Origin: Azospirillum sp. B510 | GTDB lineage: Bacteria; Pseudomonadota; Alphaproteobacteria; Azospirillales; Azospirillaceae | Reading direction: 5' to 3' | Assembly (NCBI RefSeq): GCF_000010725.1 | Contig: NC_013856.1 | Coordinates: forward strand, 610,001 to 674,000 | Length of the DNA stretch: 64,000 nt | Shown here: one piece after another, positions 26,844 to 33,879 of the stretch | Layout of the letters: every line of letters begins with the position of its first letter | Position numbering within the stretch: the first letter of the stretch is position 1 | Notes under the pieces: model-generated | Database searches by the model: none | Told to the model about the DNA's origin: nothing | Seen by the model: the letters and a program-made list of their open reading frames with translations, nothing else | Translations under genes and position numbers: made by a program

Positions 26844-27701
26844 TCAGAGATCGAGCGCCAGCAGGCGCCGGGCGTTGTCGAACAGCAGCCCGTCGAGCAC
26901 CGCCCCGTCGAAGCCGAGCTTCAGGAAATCCTCCACCGTCTGCTTCATCGGCCGGAACGGGTAGGAGCTGCCGAACAGAAGCTGGTCGCGCAAAAAGCCG
27001 TTGGCGGCCTCGACATAGAGCCGGCTGCCGGGCAGGAAGATGTACATGTCCGGCACGATATGGACGTTGGGATGGCGGAAGGCGATGCCGATGATCTCGG
27101 CCACATGCGGCCAGAAGCCGTGGTGGATGACGATGTTCAGGGTGGGGAACTCGCGGGCGATGCGGCCGACCGGGGCGGGATCGTTGAAGCGCGGGTCCGG
27201 CGTCGTCGGCCCGGTCATCAGGAAGACCGGTACCTTCAGCTGGTCGCAGGCGTCATAGACCGGCAGCAGCGACGGATCGTCGAAGGGAATGGCGGGATCG
27301 AGGAAACCGGGTTCCAGATTGATGCCCTTCAGACCCAGCGTGGTGACGGCGCGCCCCGCCTCCGCCACCGCGGCGGCGGTGCCCTGGCGCTGCGGGTCGA
27401 CGGAGCCGACGCCGATCAGTTCCGGCCGGCCGGCGACCAGCTCATGCACCCGGTCGTTGGAGGTGCTGACGCCGGGGGTGTCGCGGCCGATGATGGCAGC
27501 GGCGGTGATGCCGGCCTCCCGCACATCGGACAGGAAGCCGTCCAGCGTGTGGGAGCGGGTGAAATGGCTGTCGTCGCCGCGGGTGCCGACCCGCCGGTTC
27601 AGCCATCTGGCCGTCTCGAAGCCGGGGGTGCCGGGGGTCGCCCCGTAGAAATCATGCAGAAAGGCGGGACGGCTGCGCAGGTCGATGATCTTGCGGGACA
27701 C
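26844..27701 (-). CDS. Amidohydrolase-family protein (organosulfur operon)
   Basis: A 285-residue TIM-barrel protein of the amidohydrolase-2 type. The C-terminal half is family-like (NIVIHHGFWPHVAEIIGIAF, VHIVPDMYIF, QLLFGSSYPFRPM). The usual N-terminal HxH metal motif is missing: the equivalent strand reads IIDLRSRPAFLHDFYG. It may bind metal differently or not at all. I chose GTG 27701 because GGAGA lies about 8 bases upstream; longer starts are preceded by low-quality sequence and would run into the sigma-54 promoter region. It is the first gene of the minus-strand operon. The product of sulfonate oxidation, or an ester or lactone related to it, is a possible substrate; this is a guess from context. 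Confidence 0.75.
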   Translation of the reverse strand: MSRKIIDLRSRPAFLHDFYGATPGTPGFETARWLNRRVGTRGDDSHFTRSHTLDGFLSDVREAGITAAAIIGRDTPGVSTSNDRVHELVAGRPELIGVGSVDPQRQGTAAAVAEAGRAVTTLGLKGINLEPGFLDPAIPFDDPSLLPVYDACDQLKVPVFLMTGPTTPDPRFNDPAPVGRIAREFPTLNIVIHHGFWPHVAEIIGIAFRHPNVHIVPDMYIFLPGSRLYVEAANGFLRDQLLFGSSYPFRPMKQTVEDFLKLGFDGAVLDGLLFDNARRLLALDL

Positions 27702-27738
27702 GGTTGCGGTCTCCGGTTGCGGTGTCCGCCGGATAAGC

Positions 27739-27754
27739 GCAACAACGGTGCCAA
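27739..27754 (-). promoter_or_regulatory. Sigma-54 (-24/-12) promoter of the minus-strand sulfur operon
   Basis: On the minus strand the sequence reads TTGGCAC-CGTTG-TTGC: TGGCAC, a 5-base spacer and TTGC, an exact match to the -24/-12 consensus. It lies 38 bases before the GTG of the amidohydrolase gene, so transcription would start about 25-30 bases upstream of it. Confidence 0.85.
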
Positions 27755-27792
27755 CCTGTGTTTTCCTTTGTTCCCAAGAGCTTGAAGAGCGG

Positions 27793-27838
27793 TTTCCCCG
27801 GTGGCGGCGCTGCAATCGCAACAGCCGCCACCGGGAAA
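27793..27838 (-). terminator. Strong hairpin between the activator gene and its target promoter
   Basis: TTTCCCCGGTGGCGGC (27793-27808) pairs with GCCGCCACCGGGAAA (27824-27838) around a 15-base loop, a 15-bp stem with one bulged base. It lies 38 bases beyond the activator stop codon on the minus strand and between the UAS and the -24/-12 promoter. There is no U-run, so termination is plausible but unproven; it could insulate the operon from read-through of the activator gene. Confidence 0.5.
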
Positions 27839-27839
27839 T

Positions 27840-27855
27840 TGCTGCATCGGCAGCG
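27840..27855 (-). promoter_or_regulatory. Upstream activating sequence, minus-strand operon
   Basis: The + strand reads TGCTGCATCGGCAGCG, an inverted repeat GCTGC/GCAGC. It lies 86 bases beyond the -24/-12 promoter at 27739-27754 and matches the palindrome at 30192-30207 at 13 of 16 positions, at the same distance from its own sigma-54 promoter. It therefore probably binds the activator encoded just beside it. Confidence 0.6.
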
Positions 27856-27875
27856 CCGATTGCACACTTTCATGT

Positions 27876-30053
27876 CTACACCCAGGCGCCGGACCACACC
27901 GCATCACGCACCGAGATGCTGGATTTCAGCAGACCGGAGGCGTGGAAGCTGTCGGCGACCGCCTGCTGGCGCCGCACCGCCCGGTCGTCGAGCGGCTTGG
28001 CGCCATAGGTAAGCCGGCTGAAGGCCAGCTCCAGCGCCGGCGCGGCGATGCCAAGATCGCGGGTCATGCTCCGCGCCGCCTCCGCCGCATGGAGGGCGGC
28101 GTATTCGCCGGCCTTTCCCACCTCGTCCAGCAGGATGGCGACGGCCTCCGGGTTGCGGTCGGCGAAGCTCTGGTTGGCGAGATAGAACTGGTGGTTGGGC
28201 ACCAGCCCGTTGCCGTCGGTCAGCACCCGCGTGTCGTCGCGGATCTGGGCGGAGGACAGCAGAGGATCCCAGATCGCCCAGGCATCGACCATCTCGTCGA
28301 GCAGGGCTTCCAGCGCCGCCGCCGGCTGCATATGGACGATGCGCACGTCGTCCAGCGTCAACCCATAGGCCTGCAACGCCCGCAGCAGGAAGTAATGGAC
28401 GTTCGACCCGGTATGCAGCGCCACCGTGCGCCCGCGCAGGTCGGCGGTGCCGCGGAAGGGGCTGTCGCGGCGGACCAGCAGCGCCTCGGCATTGGGGGCG
28501 GGCGGATCGTAGCCGACATAGACCAGCGGCACGCCGGCGGCCTGGGCGAAGACCGGCGGCGCCTCCCCGGTCGCCACGAACTCCACCTCCTTGCTGCCGA
28601 GCGCATCCATCATCTGCGGACCGGATACGAACTCGCTCCAGGTGACGCGGTAGCCATGGGCGGCCAACCGCTGTTCCACCGCGCCGCGCATCTTCAGAAT
28701 GCTGGAGGTGCCGAATTTCTGATAGCCGATCGGCAGATCCACGAGTGGCGCCGGCGGTTGGGCCGGACGGGGTGAGGAGGACGGCTTGGCAAACCGCTCC
28801 TCGCCCGCTTCCGCCGCGCCGGGACGGCGGCGCGGCGCGATGGCGCCGAGATGGGCCAGTTGGGTGCGGAAGGCGTTGCGGGTGATGCCCAGGCTTTCCG
28901 CCGCCCGCATCTGGTTGCCGTCGGCCAGTTCGAAGGCGCTGCGCACCGCGGTGCGGACCAGCCGCTCATACAGTTCGGATTCGCCATTGGCGATGGCGCG
29001 GGCGACCAGCGCCTTGACCGCGCCCTCGACATCGCAGGGCAGCGGCTCGGCGGAGCCGGATAGCCGGCCATGCCCCTCGCAGCGCAGCCGGACATCATCC
29101 GTGCCGATCTCCGGACCCGGCGCCAGAAGAACGGCGTTGTGCAGCACATTCTCGAGCTGGCGGATGTTCCCCGGCCAGGGGCAGAGGGATAGCCGGCGCA
29201 AAGCCTCGGCGCTCAACGACAGTTCGGGCCGGCCGAGCCGCTCCTTGTGAAGGTCGAGGAAATGCTCGGCCAGCGGCGGGATGTCGCCCGGCCGCTCGCG
29301 CAAGGGCGCCAGCCGGACCGAGGCGACGTTCAAGCGGAAATACAGATCCTCGCGGAAACGCTTGGCCGCCACCGCCGCCTCGAGATCGACGTTGGTGGCG
29401 GCGATGACGCGGACGTCGATGGGAATGGGTTTGCGCGAGCCGACACGCACCACCTCACGCTCCTGGAGCACGCGCAGCAGCTTGACCTGAAGGGCGGGCG
29501 GCAGGTCGCCGATCTCGTCCAGCAGCAGAGTGCCGCCATGGGCCGCCTCGAACCAGCCGGCCTGGGTCTTGAGCGCGCCGGTGAAGGCCCCCTTCTCGAA
29601 GCCGAACAGCTCGGCCTCGGCCAGCGTGTCGGTGAAGGCGCCGCAATTGACGGCGACGAACGGGCCGTCGGCCCGGCGGCTGCGGCTGTGGATATAGCGA
29701 GAGACCAGTTCCTTGCCGGTGCCGGTTTCGCCTATGATCAGCACGGTGGCGTCGCTGGGCGCCAGCCGGTCGAGATCGGCCTGGAGCCGTTGCGACCGCG
29801 GATCCTCGAACACCATGGCGGTGGCGCGGATCTTCGGCTTGCGGCCCCGGCTGGCCGGATCGAAGGCGACGATGCGGCGCTGTTCGTAGCCGGCGGCATC
29901 GATGCCCGTTCCGCAACCGTCCGCCTGCCCGACCGCGACGGACGGTAAGGCGGCGGCGTCGAACCGGCAGGAGGACGGGCCGGTCCCCAGGCGGGGAGCG
30001 GCGTCGAAGGCTGTCGCGGCGGGCCAGCGGTCACTGGGCGGGATCCTGGTCAT
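27876..30053 (-). CDS. Sigma-54 activator fused to an SsuA-like substrate-binding domain
   Basis: A 725-residue regulator. Residues 1-80 have no recognised domain. The AAA+ domain spans about 83-330: Walker A GETGTGKE (108-115), GAFTGA (155-160) for sigma-54 contact, Walker B GGTLLLDE (173-180) and the arginine-finger region FREDLYFRLNV. A Fis-type helix-turn-helix lies at about 374-405 (GNQMRAAESLGITRNAFRTQL). A Pro/Ser-rich linker (about 406-438) leads to an aliphatic-sulfonate-binding (SsuA/NMT1-like) domain, IGYQKFGTSSILKMRG onward, to the end. No signal peptide precedes it, so it would sense ligand in the cytoplasm. ATG 30053 is chosen (AGGTG six bases upstream). It lies between the two operons it probably controls. 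Confidence 0.88.
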   Translation of the reverse strand: MTRIPPSDRWPAATAFDAAPRLGTGPSSCRFDAAALPSVAVGQADGCGTGIDAAGYEQRRIVAFDPASRGRKPKIRATAMVFEDPRSQRLQADLDRLAPSDATVLIIGETGTGKELVSRYIHSRSRRADGPFVAVNCGAFTDTLAEAELFGFEKGAFTGALKTQAGWFEAAHGGTLLLDEIGDLPPALQVKLLRVLQEREVVRVGSRKPIPIDVRVIAATNVDLEAAVAAKRFREDLYFRLNVASVRLAPLRERPGDIPPLAEHFLDLHKERLGRPELSLSAEALRRLSLCPWPGNIRQLENVLHNAVLLAPGPEIGTDDVRLRCEGHGRLSGSAEPLPCDVEGAVKALVARAIANGESELYERLVRTAVRSAFELADGNQMRAAESLGITRNAFRTQLAHLGAIAPRRRPGAAEAGEERFAKPSSSPRPAQPPAPLVDLPIGYQKFGTSSILKMRGAVEQRLAAHGYRVTWSEFVSGPQMMDALGSKEVEFVATGEAPPVFAQAAGVPLVYVGYDPPAPNAEALLVRRDSPFRGTADLRGRTVALHTGSNVHYFLLRALQAYGLTLDDVRIVHMQPAAALEALLDEMVDAWAIWDPLLSSAQIRDDTRVLTDGNGLVPNHQFYLANQSFADRNPEAVAILLDEVGKAGEYAALHAAEAARSMTRDLGIAAPALELAFSRLTYGAKPLDDRAVRRQQAVADSFHASGLLKSSISVRDAVWSGAWV

Positions 30054-30112
30054 GGCGGCACCTGCTTCCTGGGGCGGGCATCGTCGGGTCACCCCGATCA
30101 TTTCCCAGTGTA

Positions 30113-30141
30113 TCAATATGGAAATGGATTCAATATTACAA
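30113..30141 (-). promoter_or_regulatory. Possible sigma-70 promoter of the activator gene
   Basis: On the minus strand TTGTAA (30141-30136) and TATTGA (30118-30113) are separated by 17 bases in an AT-rich island, with transcription expected about 50 bases before ATG 30053. The -10 is a weak match. TCAATAT also repeats within the island, which might bind a regulator. Confidence 0.35.
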
Positions 30142-30191
30142 ACTGATTATGTTCATAGCCCCGCATTCACTTTCCCATGATGCATTGATTC

Positions 30192-30207
30192 TGCTGCATG
30201 TGCAGCA
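30192..30207 (+). promoter_or_regulatory. Upstream activating sequence, plus-strand operon
   Basis: TGCTGCATGTGCAGCA is a perfect inverted repeat (TGCTGCA/TGCAGCA around TG), 87 bases upstream of the -24/-12 promoter at 30294. It resembles the site at 27840-27855, which has the same spacing, and probably binds the sigma-54 activator encoded at 27876-30053. Confidence 0.65.
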
Positions 30208-30293
30208 TGAACAGTGTGAAGTTTGTTGCGTATGAAGCGGGGCGTTCAACAGGTCCGACATACTGTTTCCAGCAAGATCAATAATTTACCGAT

Positions 30294-30310
30294 TTGGCAC
30301 GCTGATTGCC
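30294..30310 (+). promoter_or_regulatory. Sigma-54 (-24/-12) promoter of the plus-strand sulfur operon
   Basis: TTGGCAC-GCTGA-TTGCC contains TGGCAC, a 5-base spacer and TTGC at consensus positions. It lies 40 bases before the msuE-like ATG at 30351. Confidence 0.85.
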
Positions 30311-30350
30311 CCTATGGCTCCGGACCATCCCGCACTGGAGCTTGTGTAAA

Positions 30351-30926
30351 ATGGGCAAGATCAAGGTCGTCACCGTCTCCGGCAATCTCGGCGCCCGCTC
30401 CCGCACCCGCGCCCTGATCGATGCCGTGGTGGAGGGGGTGGAGGCGCAAATCCCCATCCACCGCACCGACATCGTCATCGGCGAACTGGCGCCGGAGCTG
30501 GGGGCGCTGACCGATCCGAAGGCTCTGCCGCCGCGCGTGGCGGACGCGCTGGACGCCATCACCGGCGCCGGTCTGCTGGTCGTCGGCACGCCCGTCTACA
30601 AGGGCTCCTACACCGGGCTGTTCAAGCATCTGATCGACTTCATCGACCCCAACGCCCTGGGGGGCGTGCCGGTGGTGCTGACCGCCACCGGCGGCAGCCC
30701 GCGCCATGCCCTGGTGATCGAGCATCAGTTGCGCCCGCTGTTCGGCTTCTTCCTGGCCCACACGGTTCCGACCGGCGTCTTCGCCCAGGACAGCGACTTC
30801 ACCGACTACCGCCTGAGCAGCCCCGAGATCGCCGCCCGCGCCGCCCGCGCCGCCGACGAGGCGGCGCGTATCGCCGGCCTTGGCCGATTGGCGGCTCCCG
30901 CCAACGCATCGCTGGCTGCCGCCTGA
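30351..30926 (+). CDS. msuE: NAD(P)H-dependent FMN reductase (MsuE/SfnF-like)
   Basis: A 191-residue flavodoxin-fold reductase supplying FMNH2 to the two-component monooxygenases in this locus. The FMN-phosphate loop is VSGNLGARSRTRAL (about 9-22), followed by GTPVYKGSYTGLFKHLIDF (about 79-97), which is characteristic of the MsuE/SsuE family. It is the first gene behind the sigma-54 promoter at 30294, and SfnG-like, ABC-importer and SfnB-like genes follow on the same strand. GGAG lies about 9 bases before ATG 30351. MsuE and SfnF are closely related, so the symbol is the better-known of the two. Confidence 0.82.
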   Translation: MGKIKVVTVSGNLGARSRTRALIDAVVEGVEAQIPIHRTDIVIGELAPELGALTDPKALPPRVADALDAITGAGLLVVGTPVYKGSYTGLFKHLIDFIDPNALGGVPVVLTATGGSPRHALVIEHQLRPLFGFFLAHTVPTGVFAQDSDFTDYRLSSPEIAARAARAADEAARIAGLGRLAAPANASLAAA

Positions 30927-30966
30927 TTCCCTCTTTACTCCCGCCTTCCCTCCCGGAGACTCCGCC

Positions 30967-32076
30967 ATGACCGCCACCACGACCGACCGCACCGACGCCG
31001 TGAAGTTCGCCTATTGGGTTCCGAACGTGTCCGGCGGCCTCGTCATCAGCAAGATCGAACAGCGCACGAGCTGGGACATCGACTACAACCGCAAGCTCGC
31101 CCAGATCGCCGAACAGGCGGGCTTCGAGTATGCGCTGACGCAAATCCGTTTCACCGCCGGCTATGGCGCCGACAACCAGCATGAATCGGTCTCCTTCTCC
31201 CACGCCTTGCTGGGGGCGACGGAAAAGCTGAACGTCATCGCCGCGGTGCTGCCCGGCCCCTGGCATCCGGTGGTGCTGGCCAAGCAGGTCGCCACCATCA
31301 GCCACGTCACCAAGGGCCGCATCGCCGTCAACATCGTCAGCGGCTGGTTCCGCGGCGAATTCCAGGCGATCGGCGAGCCGTGGCTGGATCATGACGAGCG
31401 CTACCGCCGGTCCGAGGAGTTCATCCGCGTCATCCGCGGCGTCTGGTCCCAGGATAATTTCTCGTTCAACGGATCTTATTACCATTTCGAGAACTACACG
31501 CTGAAGCCGAAACCTCTGGCCCCACTGCCGGAAGTCTTCCAGGGCGGCAGCTCCCGCGCCGCCCGCGACATGGCGGCCCGCGTGTCCGACTGGTACTTCA
31601 CCAACGGCAACACGCCGGACGGCATCAAGGCGCAGATCGACGACATCCGCGGCAAGGAAGCCGGCACCGGCCACCACGCCAAGATCGGTGTCAACGCCTT
31701 CGCCATCGTCCGCGAAACCGAGGAGGAGGCCCGCGCCGTCCTCAACGAGATCCTGGAGAAGGCCGATCCGGATGCGGTGAAGGGCTTCCACCACGAGGTC
31801 CAGAATGCCGGCAACGCCTCGCCGGAGCGCGAGGGCAACTGGGCCAAATCGACCTTCGAGGATCTCGTCCAGTACAATGACGGCTTCAAGACCAACCTGA
31901 TCGGTACGCCGCGCCAGGTGGCGGAGCGCATCGTCCACCTGAAATCCATCGGCGTCGATCTGGTCCTGCTCGGCTTCCTGCATTTCCAGGAGGAGGTCGA
32001 GTATTTCGGCAAGCACGTCATCCCGCTGGTCCGCGAACTGGAAGCGGCCAAGGCGCGCGAAGCCGTCGCCGCCTGA
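30967..32076 (+). CDS. sfnG: Dimethylsulfone monooxygenase (SfnG-like)
   Basis: A 369-residue bacterial-luciferase-fold FMNH2-dependent monooxygenase. The N-terminus (FAYWVPNVSGGLVISKIEQRT), the segment TSWDIDYNRKLAQIAEQAGFEYALTQ-type region and VNIVSGWFRGEFQAIGEPWLDHDERYRRSEEF are characteristic of SfnG, which in Pseudomonas converts dimethylsulfone to methanesulfinate. The start ATG 30967 follows GGAGACTCCGCC. It is 40 bases downstream of the FMN reductase, so the pair is co-transcribed. In the minus-strand operon the SsuD-like enzyme could handle the next sulfonate. Confidence 0.88.
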   Translation: MTATTTDRTDAVKFAYWVPNVSGGLVISKIEQRTSWDIDYNRKLAQIAEQAGFEYALTQIRFTAGYGADNQHESVSFSHALLGATEKLNVIAAVLPGPWHPVVLAKQVATISHVTKGRIAVNIVSGWFRGEFQAIGEPWLDHDERYRRSEEFIRVIRGVWSQDNFSFNGSYYHFENYTLKPKPLAPLPEVFQGGSSRAARDMAARVSDWYFTNGNTPDGIKAQIDDIRGKEAGTGHHAKIGVNAFAIVRETEEEARAVLNEILEKADPDAVKGFHHEVQNAGNASPEREGNWAKSTFEDLVQYNDGFKTNLIGTPRQVAERIVHLKSIGVDLVLLGFLHFQEEVEYFGKHVIPLVRELEAAKAREAVAA

Positions 32077-32089
32077 ACCACCCCGCAAC

Positions 32090-32110
32090 GGGGGAGGTGA
32101 CCCCTCCCCC
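32090..32110 (+). other. GC-rich stem-loop between sfnG and the ABC genes
   Basis: GGGGGAGG (32090-32097) pairs exactly with CCTCCCCC (32103-32110) around a 5-base loop in the 69-base gap. There is no T-run. It may stabilise the upstream message or reduce transcription of the transporter genes relative to the enzymes. Confidence 0.4.
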
Positions 32111-32145
32111 CGCCCATAACCCGAGGTCTCGAGCGGAGCGCGCCC

Positions 32146-32985
32146 ATGCCGGCCGTCCTTTCCAACTCCTTGCCCACGCCTGCGGCGGGGACTGTCCCGT
32201 CCGCGCTGGCGGTGGAGGCGGTGTCGCTGTCCTTCGGCGGCGTCACGGCGCTGAGCGAGGTCTCCTTCGCCGTGGCGCCGGGGGAAATCCGTGCGGTCAT
32301 CGGTCCGAACGGCGCCGGAAAAAGCTCGCTGCTCAACGTCGTCAGCGGGCTCTACCGGCCGGACCGTGGCCGGGTCTGGCTCGGCGGGCACAGCTTCGCG
32401 ACCGTGCCGACCGACCGGCTGGCGAAACTCGGCGTCTCGCGCACCTTCCAGAATCTGGCGCTGTTCAAGGGGCTGTCGGTGCTGGACAATGTCGCCGCCG
32501 GCCTGTCGCACCGGCTGCGCGCCGGGGTGCTGGCCCAGGTCGCCGGCTTGCCCTCAGCCCGGCGGGAAAGGGCGGAGGCCTATGCCAGGGCGGAGGAACT
32601 GCTGGCCTTCCTGCATCTGGACGGCGTCCGCGACCGCCCGGCCGGAACCCTGCCCTATGGCGTGCAGAAGCGGGTCGAGCTGGCCCGCGCCCTGGTGGCG
32701 CGGCCCCGCCTGCTGCTGCTGGACGAACCGATGGCCGGCATGACCCTGACCGAGAAGCGGGAACTGAGCGGCTACATCCGGTCGGCCCGCGACGATCTCG
32801 GCACCACCATCGTGCTGATCGAACATGACATCGGCGTGGTGATGGGGCTGTCGGACCGTATCGCCGTGCTGGATTACGGCCGGCTGATCGCCGACGGCAC
32901 GCCGGACGAGATCCGCAACGATCCGGTGGTGATCGACGCCTATCTCGGCGTCGCCCACGACTTGGAAGCCGGCGAGGGAATCTGA
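32146..32985 (+). CDS. ABC importer ATPase, LivG-type
   Basis: A 279-residue ATPase of the branched-chain-amino-acid (HAAT) importer family. Walker A is GPNGAGKSS (about 54-62), the Q-loop SRTFQNLALFKGLSV, the signature is degenerate (LPYGVQKRVELARALVARP), Walker B LLLDEPMAGM and the H-loop IEHDIGVVMGL. The LPYGxQKRVELARAL wording is typical of LivG. It starts the transporter block LivG-H-M-K-F within the organosulfur operon. Its position between SfnG- and SfnB-like enzymes suggests an organosulfur substrate. Confidence 0.85.
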   Translation: MPAVLSNSLPTPAAGTVPSALAVEAVSLSFGGVTALSEVSFAVAPGEIRAVIGPNGAGKSSLLNVVSGLYRPDRGRVWLGGHSFATVPTDRLAKLGVSRTFQNLALFKGLSVLDNVAAGLSHRLRAGVLAQVAGLPSARRERAEAYARAEELLAFLHLDGVRDRPAGTLPYGVQKRVELARALVARPRLLLLDEPMAGMTLTEKRELSGYIRSARDDLGTTIVLIEHDIGVVMGLSDRIAVLDYGRLIADGTPDEIRNDPVVIDAYLGVAHDLEAGEGI

Positions 32986-32988
32986 GCG

Positions 32989-33876
32989 ATGGATTGGCAA
33001 TTCTTCACCGAGGTGCTGGTCGGCGGCCTGTTGTCGGGGGTGATGTACTCCCTGGTCGCCATCGGCTTCGTCCTGATCTACAAGACCAGCGGCGTGCTGA
33101 ACTTCGCCCAGGGCGCGCTGCTGCTGTTCGCCGCCCTGACCTTCGTCAGCCTGGCGGAGCGCGGGCTGCCCTTCTGGGCCGCGATCCTGCTGACGCTGGC
33201 GGCGATGACGCTCATCGGAGCGCTGATCGAGCGCACCGTGCTGCGCCCCTTGGTCAACCAGCCGCCGATCACCCTGTTCATGGCGACGCTCGGCGTCTCC
33301 TACGTCATCGAGGGTGCCGCGCAATTGCTGTGGGGCACCCAGGTGCACGGGCTGGATCTCGGCATCGACGATCTGCCGCTGGAGATTGGCGGCGTGCTGA
33401 TCAGCAGCTTCGACCTGTTCGCCGCGGCGGTGGCCGGGGCGATGGTGGCGGCGCTGACCCTGTTCTTCCGCTACACCCGCATCGGGCTCGGCTTCCGCGC
33501 CGTCGCCGACGACCAGCTCGCCGCGCTCGCGGTCGGGTTGAGCCTCGATCGCATCTGGACCGCGGTATGGACCGCCGCCGGGGTGGTGGCGCTGGTCGCC
33601 GGCCTGCTGTGGGGAGCCCGGCTGGGCGTGCAGTTCTCGCTGTCGCTGGTGGTGCTGAAGGCGCTGCCGGTCCTTGTCCTGGGCGGCTTCGATTCCATCG
33701 CCGGCGCCATCGTCGGCGGCCTGATCGTCGGCGCGGTGGAGAAGCTGGCGGAGGTCTATCTCGGCCCATTCGTCGGCGGCGGCATCGAAGGCTGGATCGC
33801 CTATGTCGCCGCCCTCGGCTTCCTGCTGATCCGCCCGTCCGGTCTGTTCGGCGCCAAGCTGGTGGAAAGGGTCTGA
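32989..33876 (+). CDS. ABC importer permease, LivH-type
   Basis: A 295-residue inner-membrane permease with about eight hydrophobic segments, starting FFTEVLVGGLLSGVMYSLVAIGFVLIYKTSGVLNFAQG, the canonical LivH opening. GLGFRAVADDQLAALAVGLSLDRI and GFDSIAGAIVGGLIVG are also LivH-like. It begins 3 bases after the ATPase stop, and the next permease follows 3 bases after its own stop. It forms a heterodimer with the LivM-type subunit. Confidence 0.88.
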   Translation: MDWQFFTEVLVGGLLSGVMYSLVAIGFVLIYKTSGVLNFAQGALLLFAALTFVSLAERGLPFWAAILLTLAAMTLIGALIERTVLRPLVNQPPITLFMATLGVSYVIEGAAQLLWGTQVHGLDLGIDDLPLEIGGVLISSFDLFAAAVAGAMVAALTLFFRYTRIGLGFRAVADDQLAALAVGLSLDRIWTAVWTAAGVVALVAGLLWGARLGVQFSLSLVVLKALPVLVLGGFDSIAGAIVGGLIVGAVEKLAEVYLGPFVGGGIEGWIAYVAALGFLLIRPSGLFGAKLVERV

Positions 33877-33879
33877 GCC

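Noticed and set aside
30967..32076. SsuD rather than SfnG identity
   Set aside because: The N-terminal FAYWVPNVSGGLVISKIEQRT and the neighbouring SfnB-like gene fit SfnG better than SsuD, which is represented at 25698.
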